Shown: in pieces, positions 34,570-46,919 of the stretch
How positions within the stretch are numbered: position 1 is the stretch's first letter
How the letters are laid out: each line of letters begins with the position of its first letter
Assembly: GCA_009617715.1 (NCBI GenBank)
Contig: VTFK01000085.1
Coordinates: 1,302,001 to 1,366,000, forward strand
DNA: 64,000 bases
Direction: 5' to 3'
Source of the DNA: Plectrocnemia conspersa
Lineage: Eukaryota; Arthropoda; Insecta; Trichoptera; Polycentropodidae
Translations under genes and position numbers: made by a program
Notes under the pieces: model-generated
The model's database searches: none
Seen by the model: the letters and a program-made list of their open reading frames with translations, nothing else
Told to the model about the DNA's origin: nothing

Positions 34570-35550
34570 TCAAAAACATTAAGGGGTGCTTATTTTTTTC
34601 TCCGTCTCGAACGTGTGTAAGCACTTTAAAAAGCCTAATGCGAAATATCCTAATAATATATTTTTAGCACGTTGAACTTTCACATTCGGCTATAATATAA
34701 AATCGATTATCATATTCGGTTACAATAGCTGATTATCTCGGTATGTGAAATTTAAGGGCGCAACTAAATTTAGAATTTCTACGACTGTCAACCTCAGATT
34801 TATTTACTAGAATGAATATTATAATTACATTTATGTTGAATCAGCTTCAATAATTGTTATTTGATCCGACTATACAACGGAATACATTTGATAGAATCTA
34901 TCAAAAACAATTAGTTTTTTTACATAAGTTTCTCATTATTAACGTGTTTTTAATAAAATCCTCTTTATGTAAATTGGTTTAAAATTTAATATTGCGCTCT
35001 TGAAGAATGGAAAGGTTAATGTTTATATACGTCAATGGGAATTGTGAGGTACACAAAATTTTTTGATTATTTTTTAATGTTCTAATTTCAAAAACACAAG
35101 AAGAAAGATATATATTAGTTAGTCATTTTTGTTATTAGGATCTGGTTATTATTGTGAAACACAAAAGTTTTCAATAATTGCGTTTTTTTAATATTTAATA
35201 TCCATAATATTTTATGATATGATATTTGCAGCCATAATAATATAGAGTTATCAACTTATTTATTAAAAAGCAAAAACAAATATTTATTACATTACATTTT
35301 TTAAATCTTTAATTAAAAGTTAATATCTCTTTCACTTTAAGCTCAAGCAAGCACTACTAACTTAATATTATATTTAACGTCGAAAATAAGGTCTCACAAA
35401 AGTATATAGAGAGGACAATAATGAGCAAAGTAAACGCTGGATTTTTTCAGGGGCTATTGGTGTCCGATAATTGGTTTTAAGACCTCAAATTTATTATTCG
35501 TAAAGGCACTCTTCTTCATTCTGTAAACGATTTATTCTTTGATTCTTAAG
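34570..35550. other. AT-rich stretch, nothing firmly assigned
   Basis: The end of this stretch (from about 35,450, AGGGGCTATTGGTGTCCG) could be the terminus of the hAT remnant that follows, but no partner terminus was found. Confidence 0.4.
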
Positions 35551-35757
35551 TTTAGAAATCGGAAAACTCTTGAAACCAGATGCTGTCTTAAAATTCTTTA
35601 AGTTGTAGTTCCCAATCATCATTGGAAACCATTTAATATCAAATTATTGTAGATTACTACATCCGTATATTTAAATATATTATTATTCTAGTTTTAGGCT
35701 TATAAATTAATTAAATCTTCCGCCAAACTGAGGAAAATTTATTCGAGGAAAATACCT

Positions 35758-36300
35758 TAAAAAGTTTTAGTCTCTACATCTCGCTTAATTATTTTAGGTT
35801 TACCTTCAAATGGTTTTATGTATTCAAACATAGCATTAATAATTTTTCCAACACTCTGTAATTTTAAGTTTAATTAATTTATATGAACAGAAAGATCTGT
35901 AAAAAAACATCAATGTATTGCCCACTTATCATCATTGAACTGAGGAAAATTTCTCAGATTCTTTTCCTCAAAAAATACCTTTATTTCTACAAATCGCTTT
36001 GGTACTTTTCCTCGAATCAGTCACCCCGCATTATCAGCAACCCACTGTAGCTTGAATCAACTTCATGTAAAAGCACAGAAAATTCTTGCTTGTGAACCAG
36101 CTAATAAATTCACTATTTTTGCTACGGTTCCCATTAAATCATTTAATTCTCTGCATCCTGCCTTTCCACACAACACCTCCTGATAATTCAATTGACTGTT
36201 ATGACTGTTGTGGCATGTCACCTTTGACATGGGTGTTATAGGTTCATGACCACTGAGCCAATGCATAATTTGCCTTGCATGTGACAGAATTTTCTTTAAA
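35758..36300 (-). pseudogene. Decayed hAT transposase (GTF2IRD2/ZBED-like class), central-C-terminal part
   Basis: The minus strand reads LNYQEVLCGKAGCRELNDLM then AKIVNLLAG, matching the HQ..LC.K...L..VM..V..IVN block. After one frame change come WVADNAG*LIRGKVPKRFVE, FPQFNDDKWAIH*CFFTDLS and HIN*LNLKLQSVGKIINAMF. These match RWLSRGKVL.R.FELR, F.D..W...LAFL.DI and HLN.LN..LQGK..LI..LF of hAT transposases in the GTF2IRD2/ZBED group. There are three in-frame stops and at least one frameshift. Weak similarity may continue to about 35,560. It is complementary in coverage to the remnant at 16.0-16.4 kb. Confidence 0.85.
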
Positions 36301-36369
36301 ATAATAATAATTCTATGAATGTGTGTATATAACAAACATAACATAATTATAAAATTAAATTTCTGATAA

Positions 36370-36545
36370 ACCAATCGAGGGATAACATAACAAAATAAAA
36401 ATCGGTCATCTCAAAGCGCACGTCTGTCGAACGGCAATGCAGCTGATTAATTGAAACCGTTTAAACCGGAACCGGACATGAACGACGTACGGATCCGGTC
36501 ATTTGATCGAACCTTGGCCTGTCATTGTCAGAAAATACATATACA
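36370..36545. promoter_or_regulatory. GC-rich island
   Basis: A compact block contains AGCTGATTAATTGAAACCG, AACCGGAACCGGACATG and GATCCGGTCATTTGATCG. CCGGA-type (ETS-like) and homeodomain-like motifs are dense. There is no open frame of note. I infer a regulatory element. Confidence 0.4.
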
Positions 36546-36549
36546 CATT

Positions 36550-38765
36550 TAAACTATAAATAGTGTGCTTTGCTATGGCAATGTTATATAATGAATAAAT
36601 TTTCATTACCATTTTTTAATGTGATTTTGGGTTTTATTTTAATAATAGCTAGTTCTAATATATAACATATAAATTTTCTGAATAGGTTTGTATACCTCTT
36701 GCTCGCAATATCTCCGTAAATAAAAGTCAAAGACAAATAAGTCTAACTTTTATAAAGAGCAAAGATGTATTATAAGTTTTCAGAGCAATTTTTATTTTTA
36801 CAAACATTTCGCAAAGCTCAATACTTTTTATTAGTTTTGCTTACGTAATAAAGAAACATAAAATGAGAGCCTTCATACCAAATTAGCAAATTGAGTTTAA
36901 GAATGATTTTAATATTTGCGGGAGAAAAACTGCCACATGATAGATAGTTTGAGTAGGATTTTTATTTCTGCAGCCAGTACATCATCGTACTAGTCTCTCA
37001 CATCCAGAATTACTCTTGATATTGCAAAAAAAAAAAAACATACTTAATTTTTACACCATTTTTGACATTTACGGATATCTATTGAACCGCCTACCACTTT
37101 ACAAACTACTATTTTTTCAATAAATTCGTATAACTTGCAATTTTGTATAAATTTTTCACTTGGTAAAACTTCTACCATCGTGAATTTTGAAGCCCAATCA
37201 GAATATGGAATATCAGAACAAGATATAACAATAGACGTATTCAGGTTTTAAAGATCAAATGACTTTAAAGTTATAATTTTAAAAAGTGACATTTATTTTT
37301 GTATTACCTTATATTTTATTTATCTTAAGCAAATAAAATATCTACAACGAAATCGTTGCATTATATTATTATTATAATAAAATATAAGTTTTTTTTTAAA
37401 TAGCTTTCAATTTCACTACTCTTATTCATTCTTTCTATTTAATTTATAAAAATAATTGAACATTCAGTGTAATTTAAAATATATTTTTCCATTTCTCTTT
37501 GTAACAACATTCGCGAATGACCTTTCTTGTCTAAGAAAGTATATTAAATTAATTTATTTTTAAATTTAAGTCCCTGGACGGAGAAACAACTCAAAGGTTA
37601 CATAATTTACGTCGGTCTTTCGTAAATAAACGTTAGTAAGAATTTATGTGTCTTTATTGGTATTCTTTATTGCGCTTCGCAAAAATCGATGTAACGCTCG
37701 AGTTAACTAAAATTTTATAACTTTGTATATTCACTACCAAGCATACAAAACTTTATTGGGTTAGGTGTATTTTATTTTATTCCATAGGTTTTGTAAGATT
37801 ACCACGAGCAAGGGTAAACACAATTACGTTGAAAAAATAATGGTTAAGCACGTTGTATAATATAGGGCGATTCAAAATTTACGTAAAAGCTTATAGTGGC
37901 TTTGCGTATTTTCGACGAATTTTCAAACAAGCTAAATCAAAAGTCTTCATCATATAATAATTAACTTTAATTAATTATTAACCGGATGACGGTTAGATTA
38001 ATTAAAAAGTTTTAATTGACCAAATCGCAAGTAGCTCTCTTATTAAACATACATACTACATACATTTATTAATATTTCGCTTAAATTAAAATTTCGATAT
38101 TAAAATTGTTATTCCTGTTCGCATAATTAACAAAAGCGGAATGCTGGAAGTTGTTAATCATATTAAATGTGCTCTTGTGAAATTCATACAAATTAAACGG
38201 TTTATAAAGCCAAGATAAGGAGAAGAGAGAGCAGAACGCTTTCTTGGTGCTATTTTATATAGGTATAATAAACAGCAATGGATTAAAAAGATTAAAATAT
38301 AATAAACAACATGTTTATTATCCACTTATCATTCTATATCACTGCTTAAAGTTTTTTTCAGTGATTCAGAAAAAATAGATTTTACTAATAAACGTTAAAA
38401 TAAACTCAATTTGCTTATCAATGATAAATCTTTCTCTTTGTGATCGATATTAGTACAATTTTTTTCATAGTTAATATTAACACTAAGTAATTAAATTGTA
38501 ATGGTTTTTTATTTTATATTATTTTTTATTAATTTAATATAATTTAGAGTAAAATCACGTAAATTTAACTTTTTTTAAAATAAAAATTACACTAAGTACA
38601 ATAAAATATAACCGAACAAATTGTATACGTGGTTTTAATTTATCTAAACGTCGTCTTCTGTTTTTTAACTCTTTGCAGACACCTCTCATGAAAAATTATC
38701 TACCATTTTTTTTTTAATTTTACATATAGTGCAATAAAATATAAAAATATTACATTTTAATTAGA
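36550..38765. other. AT-rich stretch, no feature
   Basis: The stretch has a poly(A) run at about 37,026-37,039 and simple AT-rich DNA. No gene, RNA or element terminus was recognised. Confidence 0.5.
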
Positions 38766-38769
38766 CGTC

Positions 38770-39115
38770 TGAGAAGCGGCGTCACTATCGGTTGTTTTTC
38801 TGTGGTTAACCCTCCAACGAACGGCGCTAATTAGGGGGCTGCAGCGCCCCTAGTCACCGGATTGACATGTTTACACGCACAAGCCTTCGTTCTCCCCCGA
38901 CTCCCCTGACACGGGAATACGTGGATCTCGGGCGTGCCGATGAATTCTTTCGTGTCTGCCGAATTTCCAAAATATCCCACCGAAGGGCCTGAACGATTGT
39001 GCTGGGCGGCCTCTTATCCGCGAATTCAATATACGCCGAGCCTTAACCCCTTCGACCTTAGTAAACATCACGTTTTTTTGACCGGAGGGTCGAACAGCCC
39101 TCGAAACCTATATAC
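38770..39115. promoter_or_regulatory. GC-rich island
   Basis: CpG-bearing sequence such as GGCGCTAATTAGGGGGCTGCAG and CGCCCCTAGTCACCGG spans about 345 bp. It includes a GCTAATTAG homeodomain-type core. Open frames on both strands (66 and 72 codons) look incidental. Candidate enhancer. Confidence 0.4.
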
Positions 39116-39419
39116 ACATACACCCATATACAGTTTTATAAATTTAATCTAATACATCTGTAAATGTATTTATATATCGCTTTGAAACGTAATACAGCTA
39201 TTTATTTTCACTAACTTATTTTAGCAAAGATGCATATTTAATTATATATGTATTTTTATCTTAACCATCGTTGTTTATTATACTTATTAAATACATTAAA
39301 TAAACTTCACTTCAAAGGTATTGAGAACTAAAAGTATTTTTTTAAACAATAATGATTCGATTTTTTCAGAAAATACTTTTGTTTGCAATGTTATAGATAT
39401 TTTCAGGTGCAGATGTTAC

Positions 39420-39785
39420 GGACATCTTTATGTGTCTTTTTTGTACCAGCATTTTGCAAAAACGAAATGGTTTCAGACACAGTGCTAATGCGAAGATTGA
39501 GTTACCCGGTCATATGACCCTTGTTTGTTAGGAGTTAGAATAACTTCGTTAGAAACCTTTGTTAAAAATAACTTTGTTTTTTGATGTCACGTAAAAAACA
39601 TTGTTTGCGTTTTCAAGTATCGTTCCAAGTACTCTTTAAAAGATCAAAATTATAAAATAGCTCATCGATAGCACATTTATATATTTCCTTTCAGCGGTTC
39701 TTCTAGAGACCAACATTGGCTCTCGTGCTATTTATTTTTGACATAAATACGGCAGTTACAAATCCTCATCGATATGTTTAATGTC
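39420..39785 (+). other. Possible LINE ORF2 3' end upstream of repeat copy B
   Basis: Translation gives fragments such as RHSANAKIELPGHMT, which loosely resemble the R.RH....LP.HRT segment near the C-terminus of many non-LTR ORF2 proteins. The next feature then looks like a 3' untranslated repeat. Similarity is weak and interrupted, so this is a suggestion only. Confidence 0.25.
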
Positions 39786-39789
39786 AGAT

Positions 39790-40010
39790 ACGAGGAGCTG
39801 GTCCAATATGTATCATTTTTTAACATATTGATTCATTTTTTTTTCCTTACCGCATATTATTTTTACTCTTACTTATATTATTTTTTGTGTATTGAAATAA
39901 TACTATGTATTGTTTTTTACCATTATGATGCATTGGGGTGAACTGTTATGTCATAATGGTTTTAATTTGGTGTTAGTGGTGTATAAATGCTGTTAGTCTG
40001 GGTGTGTTCC
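39790..40010 (+). repeat. Dispersed repeat, copy B (partner at 5,984-6,195)
   Basis: GAGGAGCTGGTCCAATATGT begins the block and GATGCATTGGGGTGAACTG lies about 130 bp further, as in copy A. Between them both copies have T-rich sequence with TTACTC.TAT.TTGTATTTTT-like order. Divergence between the copies is high. Confidence 0.5.
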
Positions 40011-40387
40011 AGCCATTTTTAATTGTGTGTATATTTTTTATGGACAGTAATATTTATTAATTACCTATGTACAACCTACTTGGTAATGGAACATTGCTTT
40101 TTTTGTTCACAAGGGCTTTGATAGGATAATTATAACAAGTTACTTAAGATTTTGATCACGTTTACCATGCGACAAACATATAAATTAATTCAGTTTAATC
40201 TTTCAATAATATAAAAAAAAATTAAACCCGTCATCCAACTATAAACTCTTTCGAATTAAAATGGAAATAATATTTAGCAAATCTAGTACAGAATAAAATA
40301 CACCAAAAAATGTATTATTGTACATCTGGTGAGATTGGATGGGTATTGTTTATTACCATCTACTGAAAAAAAAAATAAGTACACCTA

Positions 40388-41258
40388 GAGTAGGCTCGGG
40401 CTAAGGATGCCGGTTTGTTATTGTGTGCATGTACATGTATATGAGAGGGAGAAGCGATGTAGCGTGTACTTCGTTGTCTCGCTTTCTCTTTTAAGGACAG
40501 TCGCTAATTCGTCAACGCTGGTATTCGTCATTAAAGTACAGTGTGGCACAGAAGCTCGATCTTATCTAGTGATTTATTTTAAATAATTTTGTGTTGATAT
40601 TGGTTTAACCCAGATATGCCCACTGTCCCATGGGTAGGTCACTAAACTCGTGCCACTGTTTTTTATTTATAAATGAAATTTTAAAAGAACAAAATTTCTT
40701 GGGTATATCTGGGTTAATTGATATCAAGGCTTCAAATATACACTGTTATTTATTCGTTCTCCCACCCGTGGATTAAAATATTTTAATTATTTTTCCATTA
40801 ATCCGTACGTTGTTGGTTTTTTTACACTATTCACTGTAAGGCTTAAAAAAGTTATTATTCTTATCGTTGCGCCAATGATAATTTTTTAATTTATTCAATA
40901 GATTCTAATGATTTAATAGAGTCGTCGAGCAATTAAACAATCTGCGAATAATTTCTTTCCCCATTTTATATCTTTTTGCTTTTGAAGAATAGCTAAAGAC
41001 TTCATTATTTTTTTGACTAGTGAAAGATTTTGAATTTTGCAAATATTTAATTAATGAAATCAATGTCTGGTTTCTTTGATTATATAATATATTTTTAAGT
41101 GTCCGTTGAAATTTCCAACTTAGCTCAGATGTATGTATGTTAAATAAACATATATTTTCTTTTAAAATAAAAAAAATAAATATTCTGAGCGAAATTGTTT
41201 TGAGCCACACACTTCACGCACACAATAACAAACCGGAATCCTTATCCCGAGCGTACTC
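40388..41258. mobile_element. 871-bp inverted-repeat element, copy 2
   Basis: Same length, orientation and structure as the copy at 24,240-25,110. The left end begins GAGTAGGCTCGGGCTAAGGA and the reverse-complemented right end GAGTACGCTCGGGATAAGGA. TA flanks both sides (40,386-40,387; 41,259-41,260). In the shared 306-bp frame the copies differ at eight positions; the first ~120 bp differ at roughly a tenth of positions. The internal inverted repeat (AACCCAGATATGCC / GGTATATCTGGGTT) is kept. The equal 871-bp length implies few net indels since the copies diverged. Confidence 0.85.
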
Positions 41259-41269
41259 TACACCCGTAT

Positions 41270-41680
41270 AAATTTCAGATAAGAACTGAACCACAATGAC
41301 TAGATTGAGACAGCTGATTTTGCTAAAAAACCAATCCCCTTTGGTCTTAAAAATCCAAAAAATCATTAAACTACTAGAAATATCATAGAAACATATTGAT
41401 TAAATATTATTTTAAAAACAGCAAAAAACTAAATAAACATAGACAACCCAAGATTTTTGTATAAAATTATGTAATTGCTTTTTCTTTCACGGTGTATTTG
41501 TGGTAAGCTGTTAGACTCTGCACATACATTTACAAATAAATAAATAATAAATACGTGCAAGCGCATCTTATTTATAGGTCTATAAAACCGCAGCATAAAA
41601 TAATAAACAATATATTTTAGCGCACGGCTTCTTCGCAATCATTTTGAAATAATGAAACCAGATTACAAAATAAATTATGA
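41270..41680. other. AT-rich stretch, no feature
   Basis: The minus-strand 69-codon frame at 41,429-41,638 has no motif. Nothing else is recognised. Confidence 0.45.
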
Positions 41681-41684
41681 ATCA

Positions 41685-41945
41685 AAGTTGCGTAATAAAA
41701 GGACCGTAAAGGAGAAAGCGGATAATGTCGCGCCGTCCGATTGGCACATTTAATGAGCGGCATAACTTTGACGAGCCGTCAAAAAGAGTTATCCGAACGT
41801 TGTTTAAAGCGAAGGGTCGGTTGATAGGGACAGTCGAATGACGGGCAGTGTCACACAAACGTAATGGGGAATAGGGGCGCATTGTGCTCGGACGATAAAC
41901 GTCCACAAATGACGGTCATTCAACAGTTGTGACGTACATATGTAT
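41685..41945. promoter_or_regulatory. GC-rich island
   Basis: A CpG-bearing block (GATAATGTCGCGCCGTCCG, GGCATAACTTTGACGAGCCG) contains TTTAATGAGC and CCATTAC-like homeodomain cores. The 74-codon minus-strand frame across it shows no motif. Candidate regulatory element. Confidence 0.35.
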
Positions 41946-42599
41946 GATAGCCAACTATGTAAGCATATTTATGCATATATGGAGCAACAAAATCAAACGT
42001 TTGTGTGTCTGACAGAAATTGGAAATTTGATTCAACCTTTGAAAAACAATTAATTTCCAGAAGTAGATCTAATAAAAGTTTGGATACATGAGTTGTTATA
42101 AACTATGGTTAAGTTAATTAATTTGAATGAATAACAATTAGTTTAATCCTATGAAATGTATCGTTTCTATCAACGATATAAATACGGTCGTTAGAAATTG
42201 CTGAACACGATATTTAAATAATCGCAAGCTATAACTTTAATTTAATAGTTATTTTTGATGTAAATAAAATTATAAATCCAAAAACATTTATAGCCTATAC
42301 ATCTCAAAGATATTGATTTTTATTATAAAATATTGTGATTTTTTTATATTTTTTTGATGATTTTAAAGAAAAAATAACGTCGAATCAAATCCTTATTAGT
42401 ATCAAACAATAAACTGGCATTTTCTGTAATGAAAATATCGAATTAAAAAAGTAGATCTTTGATTTCGTTGATAAGTCCTTCTAGAAGACGAAAAATATTA
42501 CTTTTTTACGGAAACATTATGTAAGCTATGTAATTATGATGTTGGTATTCATAACTCACTTTCGTGGCTTTTTTACTAATTACGAATATTCATCAAGCG

Positions 42600-43065
42600 C
42601 TTAATGAACCTAACCTAACCTGTCATTTTTCAAATTACGCAAAAGAAATCGCTCAGAAGTAAATATTCCTCCCCATTCTTCAAATTAAAACGTTGATTCA
42701 TTTCGAACGTAGCTCAAATGTAGACGTTTCACAAGCGAAAAATTGGAAAGTCAAATATTAATCGAGCGGGTGGCGCTTATTTCCCCTTCATACTCAACTT
42801 CTTTTTTTAGCAACATTTTTCAGAGGGATTTCCCCGCCCCTTTGATGGTGATTTATTTTCTTCAGCTGACGGCGATATAAACGGCCGTTAAACTTAATGC
42901 CGGATCCTTGAACTATAAAGATTTATATCGATCAAACGAAGCTGTTTGCCCGCGATATGCCATCGGGTTTTATCGAGCATCGGGCGTTTAGAATTATCGA
43001 CATCTTTGTCACATTTATACACACCATGTATGTATCTGTGTGTATTCGTAATAATATAGGGTGTT
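42600..43065. promoter_or_regulatory. GC-richer island
   Basis: Elevated GC extends from about 42,640 to 43,010 (GCTGACGGCGATATAAACGG, CCCGCGATATGCCATCGGG). A short AACCTAACCTAACC run precedes it at 42,607-42,620; two units are far too few for telomeric DNA. Candidate regulatory block. Confidence 0.35.
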
Positions 43066-43069
43066 ATTT

Positions 43070-45950
43070 TGAATGGCGTTTCCGACCCACTTGCGATATA
43101 AGTTAAAGATATATTGCGACGTTGTTACATATTAGATTTGATTTTGACATCTTGCGAGTTTTATAATGTATATATGTATATATAATATGCTTTAAAAATA
43201 GTAATAGTAATCAAATACAAATAAATTCAAGTTTGAGTCTATTAACTTGAACCCTAAGCAGACTGAACATAGAAAAATCACGCGTTGTCCTAACCTTTCT
43301 GGTCATCAAAGTCCTAGTTACAAAATCTTTGATGGCCACTGTAATTACTTATTATTTCTATATATCTATAAGCAAAAAATACGTATATTATAATATTTAA
43401 AATAATATCAAAAACATAATATCAGAAAAAATCATTAATACATACATAAATTAGCATTTAAGTCTCCTGATTGCAGGATAGTATTTATTTTTTTAATAAG
43501 CTGTATATGTTTCTCGTTCCTTGAGTTATTGATTAACTGCTTTTTCAAGGAGTCATATTATTTATTAATTGATTAATTAATTTGCAGCCATTCTATTCTT
43601 GTAATAGTTTTTACTTCTGTTTTCCAATTCTCTTATAAATATTTTTTCTTTGACTACTTTCAAACATGAATTTTCTAGTCTAGTCTTGAAGTAGAATAAA
43701 TGCATATAAAGTTTCCAAATCATCTCAATAAACATAAATGCTCATCTTATTGTTTGCTCTCTCATAATTAAGGCATTTCATTGCCAGTATCAACACCTAT
43801 CTTAGGCCAATTGTAATGTTAAATTACTTTTGGTATTTTTCTTTGATCTTTTTCTACATTACATTAGAAGTTTGTTGACAGTAGTGTATCAGAGAGTAAT
43901 AAATAGGTCTACGGCAGATTTTTAGAAAAAATATTCTCTAGTATCCGCATAAGATGCAGCTTAATTGTGTAACTCTAGAGTTTAAATTCTATATGAATAT
44001 ATATATCTAGATGATTATGTCTTTTGATCTGTATCATTTTTTAATACATCTTTCGCGTCAGAAATATCCAAAACTTCGAAATCAATATCACTGTTGAAAT
44101 CTTTTAAGTCAATATTATCATTTTTTGAGCTTTTTTTATATACATAATAAATATTATTAATAAAATTTTTACTGCAATAAGACTAAATATGTTTATAATA
44201 TATACATACAAACATTTACCAGTGAAATATCCCCGTTTTTAATTTCGCGCCTATATATTTTGTATGATTCGCATTTTTTCGCTTCTACCTAGAATCCCAC
44301 CTCAATCAAATATGTATATATTATGAATTTTCCACGAAATATTCCCTATTAACATTATTTAATTCTAACATAATAAATATTTGCGCTTCGCTAACGCTTA
44401 CGCCAACACCACCACTGGAAAAGTGAACGGCTTATTTCATAACTTGGTAAGAGGTAAAGCTTTGACATTTATTTGTTGTACATTATATTATACTGTGTTC
44501 ATTTTCGTTATTATTAACTCGACTGCCTGATAGATATCACGGTCTGTATTCTGAAAACTTCCTGATATAATGCATGTTCCGTATACAAAGCTCGAAACAA
44601 TGTCATGCTTCGAATTAGCAACAACATAATTAGTTGAATTCCGGTTGCAAATGTAATAATATAAATTTGAAACGTACATACATATGTAATATCTGCTTAC
44701 ATGTATGTACAAACTACCTATGTAAGTTTGACCTTTGTTCTCTGGTTCAACTTAAATTTGGCAAGCGGATACACAACGCTTTAATTTAACTCTCTCAGCT
44801 ATGTTTCGACTTTTGTTTCAAGTTAGATTAACCTATTGGATATATCGTTTTAAATTAATTTCTTTGATACTTAATATCATGTTGTAATATTTTCTACTTT
44901 AACCATAGATTTCGAAGACTAGAAGAGGAAAAATTATAATAAAAATTAACTTATTTAAAACTTGATGATATTTTTAAAATTTGACTTTTATACTGCAGAG
45001 GTTAAACCTTATTATATAATAATTGTTTATTAAAAATGATGTCATAATCTCTAATATATTAAACATAACCAATAATTATCTGTGTCACAGCAGTTGTTAC
45101 AGAGCATTAATTGGGGTCAAATGTATTCTATGATACACAATAATCATAAAACCAGACATGTGTAATTAATGTACACATGAGTTTAGGATTGACATTAGGA
45201 AGCATTTTATATTTTTATTAAGTTGATATTTTCTTGATTTTTATCTTAAAATATTGTCTCCTACAATTTCAATATATATTATATATTAATTATTAAACTA
45301 CATTCAATTTATTTTTATTTTTAAACATTCGCTTTAAAATCTTCAAAGTTTCAATTACATTTTTTTAAACTGTTAAACGCTTTTTAAAAATTAATTGTTA
45401 ATATTATAATACGCTTATGTAATGTTTTATATCAAAAAAAAGCAACTGTAATAATTATAATTCTGTATGCAAATAGCTAAAATTAAATAGTAAAAGCTTT
45501 ATCACCATCAAAACCATTTTCAACCACTATGGTCCAATTTCGCTCGTTTATTAAGTCATAGCGAAACATTTATAAACGTATGACATATACTTTTGTCCAG
45601 ATATCAAAATTTAAAAAAAAAAATTGAGAACCTTTAATTAATTTTTTACACTAGTAGTAACTTATACTGCTGATTTATTATTATAGCAAATTAATAAAAT
45701 AATAAATAATATAAATATTTGCAATTATTGATTTTCAAAAACACACTTTACTTAAGAAAAAGTTTATCTCATATTTCTCTTACTCAATATACTCTTTTTC
45801 TTGGATTGTTTTGAAAAATATGAACGGTATTTTCAAGAGTAATACTTGTAAATAAGCAAATAAAATTTATCATAAACGCTTTCAACTGAAAAAGCAAATC
45901 AAACACACACAGGGAGAAAATTAATCTTATTTTATTCGTCTATAAAACAT
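43070..45950. other. AT-rich stretch with one acidic open segment
   Basis: At about 44,005-44,145 the minus strand reads an unusually acidic run (NIDLKDFNSDIDFEVLDISD then AKDVLKNDTDQKT) unlike the Ile/Lys/Phe-rich translations of its surroundings. It might be part of a transposase N-terminus, but no family is identified. The rest is featureless. Confidence 0.3.
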
Positions 45951-45959
45951 TGTTCTGCT

Positions 45960-46300
45960 TTTTTTCGCTCATATTTTCACGCTTTGCCCGCACAAATTTC
46001 TATCGCTTTTTGCGAACGGATAGGAAACGAGGACAAATAAAAAGAGCCCTAAATGGTTGCGCGTCTCGCTCGTAAATCAGGAGGCCATAATGTTACCCAG
46101 GACCCGGGATAGTAGGAAGCCAGGACCAGACTGTCAGGAGGTCGTAGCCAAGAGGACAGGGGCCTTTGGCGAAGCGCGCTCGAATAATTTTGCGCCAATC
46201 TATCGCCGAGACGGGAACGACGTCATTTTTTATGCCTGAAAATTTAAGGCACTTTTAATTTTTGCCACGTATCTGTAGATACGTGGAAAAAAATACTGTG
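45960..46300. promoter_or_regulatory. GC-rich island followed by a 22-bp palindrome
   Basis: The block runs from about 45,965 to 46,235, with CGTCTCGCTCG, GACCCGGGATAG and GAACGACGTCATTTT (a CRE-like GACGTCA). It is followed by CCACGTATCTGTAGATACGTGG (46,265-46,286), two 10-bp arms around GT. The 60-codon plus-strand frame is probably incidental. Confidence 0.4.
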
Positions 46301-46309
46301 ATCTATGAA

Positions 46310-46915
46310 AATATTATACAAGTAATATAAATGATGAGTATTTTAAAGTAAATAATAAATTATGTACATACTAATTGCAAAACATTTAAGCCTGAATAAA
46401 TGAATAATTTACATTTTTATAATTTTATACTATAAGGCAACTAATTACATTAATGAATAGATTGAGTAAAGGTAATACATTCGGTGACATGATTTATGGC
46501 CTTGTATCAATTTTATATATTTATTTCGTATTTCTTGTTTATGGTTAGTGAGGTATTTGTATCAGTATATTTTACCGTATGTCTTTAAATGTGGTCTATA
46601 TATGGTTTTAATTTTATAAAATAATAGAAAAAAAACATTTTACAAGAGAGTAATATTGACAATTTGTTCAATGTCAATTCAATAACAAATAGTCTTACAT
46701 TGGGCCAAATAGATATCGAAATTTACTAAGAGACAAGAAACAATTCGCAGTGCGTAATCTTTTATACCAAAAATAAGTATGTCTTAGTTAGGAGTTTTTG
46801 AGAGTAAATTGTATAAATCCAAGGAAACGTATAAGTAAATAAGTAGCCAAAAGAATGTTTCACGCGGAATTTATTACCTTTGCTTTTGTTGTATGGTGTC
46901 TCTAAGATATTTTTA
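46310..46915. other. AT-rich stretch, no feature
   Basis: No motif, repeat or element end was recognised. Confidence 0.5.
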
Positions 46916-46919
46916 TTTA

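Noticed and set aside
36063..36374. 103-codon ORF as a host gene
   Set aside because: Its C-terminal part matches hAT transposase and the match continues in other frames beyond the stop, so it is part of a transposon fossil.
42607..42620. AACCTAACCTAACC as insect telomeric (TTAGG)n repeat
   Set aside because: Only two to three units; short runs of this kind are common in insect genomes and say nothing about a chromosome end.
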